Shown here piece by piece: positions 1-9,684 of a stretch of DNA of 64,000 nt (its first letter is position 1; every line of letters begins with the position of its first letter). The notes beneath the pieces were generated by a model. The model was not told where the DNA came from, searched no databases, and worked only from the letters and a program-made list of their open reading frames with translations. Origin of the DNA: Cafeteria roenbergensis. Its lineage: Eukaryota; Sar; Bigyra; Bicosoecida; Cafeteriaceae. Made by a program: the position numbers and the translations under genes. Location of the stretch: contig VLTN01000022.1 in assembly GCA_008330645.1 (NCBI GenBank), forward strand, positions 420,822 through 484,821, in the 5' to 3' direction.

Positions 1-667
1 GCTCCCTGAGGCTTACGCCGCAGGCCGGCAAGGTGAGGAATGCTCCTGCGCCAGCCCAGGCGCCCCCGAATGGCGGGCCTCCGACTTGGCAGCGAGTTAG
101 CCCATCCGGGCTTGCTGCCCCTTGCGGGTGCGCCGAGGTGACGGTCACCGCCGCGCCCCGCTTGCGCCACGCTGGAGGCTGCGACGCACGTGTTCGCGGC
201 GAAGGGCAGCGTTCCTGCGGAGGGCGCGCGTCACAGCTGTTGCCAGGCCGCCGCTCCCACCACCAGCCGCGCGGCACCGTGTTTTTATGTCCGGGAAACG
301 TGCTTGCGCAGGTGCCAAGGGCGCTGCGGGGGCAGTGTCGGGAGCAAACAGGATTCCTATAACCCACGCTCGGCAGGTGCTGGGCTTCTCCGAGGGCCAG
401 GCCGTGAAGGACTTGGACAAGGCCATGGTCATGGATGCCTACGCCAAGCTGTTTGCCCTGAACGACCCAGCGGACGGGGGCAGCCTGTACATCCAGGCCA
501 AGGTGTACCACGCCAAGGAGGCGCTTCTGGAGGCGCTCGGCGTGCCGCACGAGGAGCGCGAGCTGCCGGACGACATGGAGGGGCAGGAGGAGAGCGGCGA
601 GCCGGCCAAGCAGGGCGAGATCGGTAATGGCGGCGACGAAAAGGCCGACCGCGAGGAGCGCCGGTGA
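1..667 (+). CDS. PAM16: PAM16/TIM16, mitochondrial import motor subunit (5' end outside window)
   Basis: Degenerate J-like subunit of the presequence translocase-associated motor; it acts on the matrix face of TIM23 and restrains the PAM18/HSP70 cycle. I infer exons <1..32 and 377..667, phase 0, with intron 33-376 (GTGAGG donor, CGGCAG acceptor). Across the junction the protein reads LTPQAGK then VLGFSEGQ, which fits the start of the J-like domain. The diagnostic family block follows: LFALNDPADGGSLYIQAKVY, equivalent to the LF..ND...GGS.Y.QSKV.RAKE signature. As in true PAM16 there is no HPD tripeptide. A hydrophilic acidic tail of about 35 residues ends at TGA. The N-terminal hydrophobic segment expected in this family lies upstream of the window. 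Family assignment is strong; the first exon is short and rests on splice logic. Confidence 0.85.
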
Positions 668-1150
668 AGTGCGTCGCGCTGGGCGAGGTCCGCTCGCTTT
701 TGTGTTTGTGTCTGAGACTGTGCGTAGCTGCATGCGAGCCAACGAGGGTGGCACCGTCAGGGTCTCACTGTCATGGGTGCGCGGCGGGTCACGTCGCTGT
801 TGGGGTCCGCCAGTGGGGCGGGGTGCGGGGGGGGACGGCGCTCACTGGGCGGCGGGCTTGCGGCAGTCCGCGGTAACAGCCCGCCGCCCCATTTCCCCCC
901 CAACCTCACAAACACACACACACACACCGCGCTGCGCTCTCCCATCACTGCCGCATATGCAGCCACGGAACGGACGGAAACATATCAGCATGCATCACGC
1001 TCAGCTCGACGCTGAGCGACGGCTCGCGAGCACACCCGGTCTCGGAGCAGTGCCACGCCCGCGCGGCCAGACCAGGGGAGGGGGGGGGGGGGCATGCCGG
1101 GCGATCAAACTGTCTTTGAGCGGGGGCAGGGACAAGGCCGGCGGCGGGTG
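668..1150. other. Convergent intergenic region with simple repeats
   Basis: Space between two converging genes. It contains an (AC)n microsatellite at about 911-927 and a poly-G run at about 1079-1092. I see no supportable gene here. Confidence 0.6.
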
Positions 1151-3901
1151 TCATTGGAAGCCGGCCGGTATCCTGTGCTCGCGCGCCGAAACCGTTGCGG
1201 CAGTCGCCACGGAAGACGATCCCGACTCAACAAACGTCCCCGCCGCACCCGCCGCAGCGTTTCCGGTGGCAGACGATGACGACGACGACGACGACGACGA
1301 CGCGAGGGAGGCGAGCTCAGAGCTGCCCACGGCTGAGCCAGCGCTGAGCGCGGCAGCAGCCAGTGCAGCAGCCCGTCCCGCCGCGGCCACGGCTGCCGGG
1401 AGGCCGGCGGCGAGGCCTGCCCTCTCCACCACGGAGGAGTCCCTCGCAACGAAGGAGAAGCCCCCCCAGTCGCCCGACGCGCTGGCTAGCTGGCCGGGGG
1501 CTGCGGCCGAGGTCCCCGGCGCGACGCCCACTGAGGCAATGTCGAGGCGGGTGAACTCGGGCGAGAAGAACGAGGTGTCGTCCGAGCCGCGCACGCCTGG
1601 GGTCCAAGGGGGCGGGATCTCCCGGCGGGCGAGGGCGGCCCAGTCGACGCCCGCGAAGAACGGGTGGCTCTTGATGTCCGAGGCGTCGGAGGTGAGGCAG
1701 CCGAGGCGGGAGCGGGGGTCCTTGTTCAGCAGCCGCTTGAGGATGTCGACCGCGGCGGGGGTGAGGTTGGACGTGTCGCTGAGGTCCAGCTTGGCCTCGC
1801 GGATCTTGGCGAAGAGCTCCTTCCGGTCGGAGCTGTAGAAGGGGGGCCAGCCGGTGAGCATCTCGAAGAGCAGCGCACCGAGGCTCCACCAGTCGACGGC
1901 GCGGCCGTGGCCAGAGCGGGCGAGAATCTCCGGGGCGAGGTACTCCGGGGTGCCGCAGAAGGAGTGCGCGCCCGTGTCGGCCTGGGTGACGCCCTCCTTG
2001 CTCAGGCCAAAGTCCGTGAGCTTGATGTTCCCCTTGGCGTCCAGCAGCACGTTCTCGGGCTTGAGGTCGCGGTAGACGACGCCCTTGGAGTGGAGGTGCT
2101 CGAGCGCGAGGAGGATCTGCGCGGCGTAGAACTTGGCCCTGCCCTCGTGGAAGCGGCCTTCCTTGCCCAGGTGGAAGAAGAGCTCGCCCCCGGGGCAGTA
2201 GTCCATGACAAAGTAGAGCTTGTCCGCCGTCTGGAAGGCGTACTTGAGCCCGACGATGAAGGGGTGGGAGATCTTGCCCATCACCGCGCGCTCCGTCACG
2301 GTGTGCTCCACCTGCTTGCGCGCCGCCACGGTGCGCTTGTGCAGCACCTTCATGGCGTAGACGCGACCGCTGTCCAGCTTGCGCGTCAGGAATACCTTGC
2401 CGAAGGAGCCCTTGCCGATCACCTTGACAAGCGAGAAATCGGCCAGGCTCACCTTGAGGCGGGCGGAGAGCGCGGCGTCAAGGCCGCGGTGCGGCCCGTC
2501 AGGGACACGCGGGGGCGCACCGGCTGCTGCCGCGCCCGCGCCTCCCGGCGCAGCGGCGTCCATGTCCGCGTCGTCGTCGTCGTCGGCGCCAGCAGCAGCA
2601 GCGCCTGCGCTGGCTGCGGCGGCCGCCGCTGCCCCTGCCTCTTCCGACGTGGGCCCGGCCCGGGCCGCAAGCTGGACGTCTTGCGGAGGCTTGTTGGCAT
2701 TTTGCCGGAGGAAGTTGTGAAACACGGCGCTGCAGCAAACGCGCTCGTCGCGGGCCAGCTGCGCGAAGGAACACCAAGTGTCGAGCGAGAGGCGCTGGCA
2801 TGCTCGCAAGCTGAGGCGGCAGCACATGAAACAGGCCGCGCGCCCCCGGGGAACACACCGCGAGCAAGACGTTCACCAAGGGCCGGGGCTCGTGTGGGAT
2901 GGGGCTTGGAGGCTCATGGGAAAAGGGGCGGGGCAGTTGCGGGTGATTCCGCCTGCGGGCTTCGGGCCAGCCGCGGAGCGGGCTCACGTTGCGGATCCAG
3001 TGAAGGAGCGCGCGGCGCCGAATCTCCATGACATCGCGAGTGAGAGTGCCCCCCGGTGCCGGGTGCTTTGCGGGGCAGGCGGCCAAGTCCGCAATCGTGC
3101 GGCGAAGCAAGTCTTCGAGAGCTCGGAACTCGGAATAACGCCTGTACACTGTCCACGCGTACGGCCCGAGGCAGATGTAGATGGCAAACACCTGCGATCC
3201 GCCCAGGGGCACGCAGCACATTCAGCGGGGAGCCGGTTAGGCGCAGCTGCAGGCGCGCGCGGTCGCGGCGGGCTGCCCGCGACATGAGAGCCCGCGCGAC
3301 AAGCGCCCGTGGTTCGGCAAGAGCTGCAGTGGCGGGCTGGCCATGTCGCTCCCGGCGCCGCGCCGCAGCCGCACTGCCGGGCCCCGCAGCGCGAGCGGCC
3401 GCTGGCCTCGGTGCCGACGCGCGGCGAGGGCGCGTGCGGAGGGGCGCGCCGGCGCGCACCGCGGCGGCCAGAGCAACAAAGCGACCGCTGAGCACTCGTC
3501 GTCAACCACTCGGGCCGGGGCCGGCCTCGGTCAGGCAAGTGAGAGGAAAGGCGCCCCGCCCATCCGCCGCCATGGGCAACCTCACGCCGCTGGGGCGCGC
3601 GGCCCGCCGCGGGGCGGGGCCGGCGCGGCTTGGGGCTGGCCCGCAGAATGGGAGCTCGTCAGTCCCCGGCCCTTCGGCCCAACCGACGCTCTTGCCTCGC
3701 GGCCACGCCCCTGCCCGGCGCCCCCCCAGCCCCACGAGCATTGTGCTCCATTCCCGATGGGCGGCGCCACGGGCCAGCCCCTCTTGCGTTGAGCGACCAA
3801 AGTTGCGGCGCGTTGTTCGTGCTCACCACAAATTCTCTGCCCTCGGCGTCCAGCGCCGTCATGCACCCCGTGATGTCAATGGACACGCCGCTGGCAGCCA
3901 T
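1151..3901 (-). CDS. PX-domain AGC-family Ser/Thr kinase (SGK/S6K-like)
   Basis: Three inferred exons on the minus strand: 3901-3827, 3191-2988 and 2794-1151, all phase 0, with GTGAGC donors; 640 residues. Residues 1-130 form a PX phosphoinositide-binding domain with the WTVYRRYSEF signature. An Ala/Asp-rich linker follows. The kinase domain begins near residue 213 and shows GKGSFGKV, the lysine of YAMKVL, YRDLKPEN, DFG and the activation-loop SFCGTPEYLAPE typical of PDK1-activated AGC kinases. The AGC tail includes DDTSFFSPEF and a hydrophobic-motif-like WGGFSFVA, which has Trp where Phe is usual. A further Ala/Ser-rich extension contains a ten-Ser run encoded by a trinucleotide repeat. PX plus AGC kinase is the architecture of SGK3, so endosomal or membrane recruitment is likely. 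The start gives a well-formed first PX strand. Intron 1 is long (635 bp). Confidence 0.88.
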
Positions 3902-4144
3902 GGCCGTTCCGTCCGCCGCGCCTGGACGCGGGGCTGTGGGGTCTGGAGCGCGCGCGCGGGGGGCGGTCGGGCCGAAACGTGCGCGATTTCCGCCGTCTCA
4001 TCGCCTGGCCAGCCCGACTTGCTCTGCCGCCAGCGCGGCCCGTCGCTCCAATATTTGCCGTTCGCCAGGCGTCCGCGCGCCATCTGAGGCCGGGCACAGG
4101 GAGCGCGCGCGCCAGGCAGCCGCCCGTCCAGCCAGCCCCGCGGC
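3902..4144. promoter_or_regulatory. Divergent promoter region, PX-AGC kinase / PH protein
   Basis: Only 243 bp separate the two inferred ATGs, so the two lipid-signalling genes probably share a promoter region. No TATA box or other defined element is evident in this GC-rich stretch. Confidence 0.4.
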
Positions 4145-5824
4145 ATGTCGGACACCGACGACAGCAAGGCCCCCGCTGCGGCCGCCCTGGGCGGCCCCGA
4201 GGCGTCCCCAGAGACGAGCGAGGCAAAGGAGCACGCCCTCGACCGCAAGGAGTCCTCCGACGACGAGGCGGACGAGGCTGAGGCCGGCAGCCCCGCCGAG
4301 CCCACCACAGACGCGGCGGCTGACGCACCGGCGTCGGAGACCCCGCCGCCGGCAGCGGCGGCCGCCGCCACAGCCGCCTCGGGGGCGGGGAGCAGCGCAG
4401 GCGCTGCTGCCGACGACGATGAGCCCGAGGACGCCGAGGACAAGCTGGCTGTGTACCGCACCGCCAGCACGGCGGGCCGCGGCTACGTCGTGTGCTATGG
4501 CTGGATGACGAAGCAGGTGAGCGCCCGCTCGCGCTGGGCCGGGTCCTGGCGACGGGCGTCGCGGCAAGGGAGAGCGCAATCCCAGTTGCCGCTGCGTTGC
4601 GTGCTTGCGCCTTTGCGCCACGACCACCCCGCGGCCGTGCGCTCCCCGCCGCCGCGCCTTGCCCCCCTGCCCTCGCCCCCGCTGCCGACCCGCGTCCCCG
4701 CCCGATGTCTGTGTCGCCTGTTTCGTCACTGCCGCGCAGGGAGAGGGCGGCTTCTTGCGACGCAAGAGCTGGAAGCGCCGCTTTTTTGTGCTCTACAAGG
4801 TGCGACCTGCGCTGCCGACGCCGCGCCGGCCGCTGCGCGGGCACGCGCGCCCGCGGCAAGGAGCCGCGCCAAACGCGCGGGCATGCCCGCCTTGCTGCGC
4901 TACCCTGGTGCCCGCGCGGGTCCCTGAGCGGCGAGGCGGGCCGGAAACACGCAACCGCCCGACGGTCAGGAGTATCCGCGAGCTCCGCCGACCAGAATCT
5001 GCAGTGCGCGCGGCTGTGGTCCCACTGCCCCGCAAGCCGCAATCATGGTCGGCCGCCCACTGCCCGCGGCTGCGTCGTGCCCTGCGCTGTGCGTCGCGCA
5101 GGTGCCTCACGGATCCGTGCTCGTTTACTACAACACCAACAAGCCGGAGGCAGACAACATCATGGGCTACGTGGACCTGCGCCAGGTCACCTCGGTGTCC
5201 CTGACCCGCCAGACCATCGGGGGCTCGGAGCGAGACGTCATTGAGATCGTCACCGTGCCGCGCACCTACTACGTGTGCCCGGCTACCGTGCAGCGCAGCG
5301 TGACCTCCTCCCCGAGCGGCAGCTGCATCAACATCCTCGGCTGGCCGGTGTCGGAGCTCGAGGTGACGGCGCAGTACGACGCCGAGAAGGAGGGCTTCGC
5401 CACGCAGCGGCGCGTCCTGCAGACGTGGCTCAAGAACCTCGAGGTGGCCTGCAAGTTCAAGCTGGCAACCATGCACGCGGAGGTCACCACCGAGACGGAC
5501 AGCACCACCGTGCTCCCCGACAAGGTCTACATCATGATCACCCCGTCGGACGTTGTGCTGCTGGATGGCAGCGTCAAGGACAAGGCCTACGCCTGCTGGC
5601 CCTACCGCGACCTGGCCTCGTGGCGCGCCGAGTCGCGCAAGAACCTGCAGATCAACGTGCGCTCCGTCTCCAGCACCATTCGCTGCACCTTTAGCGTGGA
5701 GGAGAACGTCCCCCGCGACGCCGGCGGCCTTGTCTACGGCACCACAGCCTTTGAGCTCAAGAAGCGCATCGACGAGCACATCCAGGCCCTCGTCGAGCTG
5801 CGCAAGGCCGGCGAGAAGGTTTAA
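4145..5824 (+). CDS. PH-domain protein with second PH/PTB-like domain
   Basis: Three inferred exons, 4145-4516, 4740-4799 and 5102-5824, all phase 0; 384 residues ending in TAA. Residues 1-115 are acidic, Ala/Pro-rich and probably disordered. A PH domain starts at GWMTKQ and is assembled across both introns: the 20-residue middle exon supplies the FLRRKSWKRRFFVLYK strand pair typical of PH domains that bind phosphoinositides through basic residues. The remaining ~200 residues look like a second beta-rich module (possibly a PH- or PTB-type fold) ending in an amphipathic helix, EHIQALVELRKAGEKV; this second assignment is weak. No catalytic motif is visible, so a membrane-recruited adaptor is the best guess. 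It is divergently paired with the PX-AGC kinase, suggesting joint action in phosphoinositide signalling. Confidence 0.8.
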
Positions 5825-6548
5825 GCGCTCACCCGCTCCGTCGCCAGTGGGGAGACAGGCACGGGTCCGAGCAACTGGCGGTCAGGCAGGCTGTGCCTCG
5901 GCTGGCTGGCCCCCCTACCGAGGTTATGCTGCGAGGGGCGGCTGCTTGCCCCGCTGCCAAGCCGAGAGGTGCGCCCCCCCGCCCTCCTCCCCCAGCCCAT
6001 CCGCACGCGTTCTGGCATCTGGGCTGCGCTTTGGCAGCTCAGGGTGCCTCCGGACCACGCGGCTCTGGCTTGGCCTGCTCGACAAGCCAAGCGTCCGCGG
6101 CGCCCCGTCCGCCCAACGCCTCTGCTCCTTTTGCGCTTGTCTGCCGCACGACTGCGACCCACCTTGGCTCGGGGCAGCCAGCGTGGGTTGGGAAAGCCGC
6201 TGCCGCAGCATCATGTGCCTGGGTCCCCGGCCGACAGCGTTGCGAATAGTGTGGTTGTCAACTGAGTGCATCGGCGCTCGCTAGTCAGCTTTTGATTGAA
6301 TGCCGCGGACGCCGTTTTCAGCCCGCCCTCTCGCCGCACGCGAGTTTGCTCATGCCTGCGTGTCTGGTTCGTGAGGAGGGCAGCGAGGGTCTGTAGCCCG
6401 TGCGAGGCATTCCGTTGGAGAGGCGGAGGAACGGTAGTGAGGAGGGGTGTCGCCGACACACAACTAAACGCGCGCTGCGAGGGTTGCGCGGCCAAAGGGC
6501 GCCCTCACCCGCGCGCAACATTGCGTGTCCAAACAGCTCGAGGAACAC
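5825..6548. other. Convergent intergenic region
   Basis: 724 bp between the stop of the PH-domain gene and the stop of RPL7. It is less GC-biased than the flanking genes, with no domain-bearing frame and no recognisable RNA gene. Confidence 0.55.
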
Positions 6549-7635
6549 TCAGAGCATGCGCTGGACAAGCTTGTTGATGTGGGTCTCGCGGTTGCCGGCC
6601 TCGCCGCCCTCGTTGAAGTGCAGAAGCTTCTTGCTGAAGCCGCCAAGGGGGCTGGACAGCTTGAACGGCCACAGGAAGTTGTTGGCCTCCTTGAAGGCGG
6701 GGCCGACGGTGGCGATCTCGTGGATGAGGTCCTCGACGCAGATGATGTCGTGCTTGCCGAGCGCCTCCTCGACGACGGAGTTGTCGCTGAGGGGGATGCG
6801 CTGCTTGTTGATCTTGCCGAAGCCGCGCTTGTAGATGATCTCGCGCACGGTCTTGACGTTGGGGTAGCCCCAGGCAACGTACGGCACGACCATCTGCAGC
6901 ATCTGGAGGGTGGCGCGGTTCAGGCGCACGAAGACGGCGTTGTTGATCTGGCGCAGGCGGAGGAGCTGCATGATCTTGCGCACCTTGGGGGAGACGCCCA
7001 TGATACCGCGGATGCGGACCACCACGGCGAGCTTGGCCTCGGGCTCAACGAAGAAGGTGCCGGTGCTCTTGGCGGCGCGGCGCATCTGGATGAGCGAGCG
7101 CTCGCGAGCCTTGTACTCGGCGACGTACTTCTCGGCGCGCTTGAAGATGGCGGCGCGCTTGGTGCGGGCGTCCTTCTTGGCCTGGGCGCGGGCGGCGAGG
7201 GCCTCCTTGGCGGCGGCATCCTCGACCTTGCGCTTCAGGAGCACGGACTCCGGCACATGGCTGCAAGGAACAGGGGCAAAGGAGCAGGCGCGGATCGCAG
7301 AGGTGGCTGGAGGCTACACATCCGCACGGCGCAGGCGCCCGCTGGCGGAGGGCGGACACAAGCGCAAGCCGTGCCTGAGCAAAGCGAGCCCCTTTCAGCA
7401 CCCGCCCGAGCCCGCTCCCTGCCGCTCCTTGGCACCAGACGCCCCTTTCGTGCACCCCCGACAAGCCCGCAGCGCCTGAAAGCCACAGGCCTGTTCTTCC
7501 CAGCCCCAGCCAGGCGCGGCAGTTCGCTCTGGCTTCGCTTTGCGCCTCTGCTCTGGAATGCGAGGCGTGCCTGCGCAGCCCTGAGGCTCACGTCGGCTTG
7601 GCGTCGAGCTCAGCAAGAGTGGGCACAGCGGCCAT
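6549..7635 (-). CDS. RPL7: 60S ribosomal protein L7 (uL30)
   Basis: Cytosolic large-subunit ribosomal protein of the uL30 family. Exon 1 is 7635-7592 (14 codons plus 2 nt) and exon 2 is 7260-6549, joined across a 331-bp intron with a GTGAGC donor and TTGCAG acceptor; 251 residues, close to the usual eukaryotic length. The N-terminus reads [20 protein letters not shown]. The core is highly conserved: [84 protein letters not shown] and the C-terminal EGGEAGNRE. The upstream exon matters because the long exon alone has no ATG at the conserved start. An intron soon after the start codon is common in ribosomal protein genes. Divergent from the neighbouring aldo-keto reductase. Confidence 0.97.
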
Positions 7636-8029
7636 AGTCTGCGGGGCCAGTCATCCGGCGAACGAGGGGCAGGGCTGTGAGCCAGGCGCGGCCACGAGCA
7701 GGTCGGAAGCAGACAGCCTTGCCCAGCACGGCGACGAGTTCCCCGGCCCGCGGGAGCGCCCAGCCCGGCGCGGCCCCCGTCGCCTCAAGGGCACAAAGGC
7801 CGTTCCACGACCGCGGCGGCCTCACGCTAAAACTCCCTCGGTCCTCCGCACGGGTGAGGCGGGCGAGGACACCGGCACGTTTTCACCGCACGACGTCGGC
7901 GACCGGAACTCGGCCGACGGCTCTGCCGGCAAGTGGTCTGCCTCTGCTTGCGCCTCTGCCTGATCCGCAAGGCCTTGCGGCGCCCAGGCGGGCGGCCTGC
8001 GGAGCGCACAGACCACTACCGTCAAGACA
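7636..8029. promoter_or_regulatory. Divergent promoter region, RPL7 / aldo-keto reductase
   Basis: 394 bp between two head-to-head ATGs. It should contain the RPL7 promoter. No TATA-like element stands out. Confidence 0.4.
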
Positions 8030-9348
8030 ATGGCAGCAAGCGCCGCGCCTGCGGCAAGCGTGTCAGCTGGGGCGCCGCCGCAGGACTTGGGACTCCCGGG
8101 GGCAGTGGCGGCCAAGTGCGGCGGCCCCGCAATCAAGCTCAACTCCGGCCACATGATGCCGCTCGTGGGGTAAGTCACCTCAGCGGCCGGCGCAATCGCC
8201 GTGCGGGTGGCGCGAGGGGCCTGCTGCGGTCGGTACCTGCGTTGCGGGCACGGGGACCCGACCCAGAGCGTCGCACGTGCAAGACTCGTCTCGCTGGCGC
8301 ACCCCGCTCGCTCCCGGCCGCAGCGTGGGCACATTCCGGGCCGATCCCGGAGTTGTTGGTGAGCACCGGCGATGGGTGCGCTTCTTGCATTGCGCTTGCT
8401 CTCTCGTGTGCTGTGGCAGTGGGCCACATGCGGCCCGCTGCGTTGCTGCCGGCGACCCTGGGAGGCGCCGCGCCGCCGTGCCTGCTCTGCGCAGGCGAGG
8501 CCGTGAAGGAGGCCATCGCCGTCGGCTACCGTCACATCGACTGCGCGGCCGTGTACGGCAACGAGAAGGAGGTGGGCGCCGCGTTGAAGGAGTGCATCGA
8601 CTCCGGGTTCGTGGCGCGCGAGGACCTGTTCATCACCAGCAAGCTCTGGAACACCGACCACCACCGCGTGGAGGAGGCCTGCCGCCGCACGCTGGAGCAC
8701 TTGCAGCTCGACTACCTCGACCTCTACCTCGTCCACTTCCCTTTGGCGTTCGACGGGAAGCCGGGCTGCGAGGCTCCCGGCTTCGAGGCTGACGAGGCCG
8801 GCAGAGCCAAGATGATGCCCAAGAGCCTGCAGGACACGTGGCGCGACATGGAGGCGCTGACGGACGCAGGCCTGGCCCGGTCCATCGGCGTGTCCAACTA
8901 CGAGTTCCTGACGTTCAACGACTGCCTGGCGTACGCCCGCGTGCCGCCCGCCTGCAACCAGATCGAGGCGCACCCCTACTTCGCCGTGGACTGGTTCGTG
9001 CAGTACTGCCGCTCCAAGGGCGTCGCTGTCGTCGCGCACACGCCGCTCGGCGGCGCCGCGGCCAACGCCGCGTGGCGCGGCGGAGCCTCCTCGCCCCTGG
9101 CCGACGACGCCATCAACGCCATCGCCAAGGCGCACGGCGTCTCGGCGGCGCAGGTGTGCCTGCGCTGGGCGCTGCAGCGCGGCACGGCCATCATCCCCAA
9201 GAGCACCAAGCGGCACCGTCTGGAGGAGAACTTCGCCCTGTTCGAGTTCGAGCTCTCCGCCGACGAAATGGCGGCTGTCGCGGCGGTGGACAAGGACCAG
9301 CGATCGAACAAGAGCGGCCGCAACTGGGGCATCGAGTTCAAGGCCTGA
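8030..9348 (+). CDS. Aldo-keto reductase
   Basis: NADPH-dependent oxidoreductase with the AKR (beta/alpha)8 barrel. Three inferred exons, 8030-8169, 8324-8358 (only 35 nt) and 8495-9348, give 342 residues. The micro-exon restores the expected N-terminal strand, MPLVGVGTFRADPG, and joins correctly in phase on both sides. The catalytic tetrad is visible: Asp and Tyr in DCAAVYGNE, Lys in ITSKLW and His in LVHFP. Downstream are GVSNYEFL, the NQIEAHPY cofactor-side motif, and IIPKSTKRHRLEEN, which binds the NADP 2'-phosphate. The first 35 residues are Ala-rich without a convincing targeting signal. Substrate cannot be told from sequence; family membership is secure. Confidence 0.95.
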
Positions 9349-9684
9349 GGCGGGCACGCCCCGCACCATCGCCTCGGCGGGACGGTGCTGGCCCGGCGCC
9401 CCAGCCTGCAAGCCCGCTGCAAGCCTGCAAGGGCGGCCGCGGTGCGAGGAGGCGCAGTCCCCCCAAGCTTCTGCGTGTGCGATCGAGCGATCGAGCGATC
9501 GGGCGTGTGGGCTTGGGGCGATGCACTGCCTGCGGCGCGAGCGAGCGTGTGGTCGCGGCGAGTTCCGCCCGATTCCAAGCGTTCGCCCGCAGCAACGGGC
9601 CCCCGAGCCTCGTTCTTCGCGCCGCCCCCCCCGCCCCCTCGCCCCCACACGCACATCGCTCGCGCGTGGGCGCGCAATCGCACG
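9349..9684. other. Convergent intergenic region
   Basis: 336 bp between the stops of the reductase and the debranching enzyme. It has a short direct repeat of GATCGAGC at about 9481-9500. Nothing else is recognisable. Confidence 0.5.

Noticed and set aside
1664-3031. 455-codon plus-strand frame opposite the AGC kinase
   Set aside because: It is an antisense shadow of kinase codons; Val/Glu/Leu-rich without any recognisable domain.
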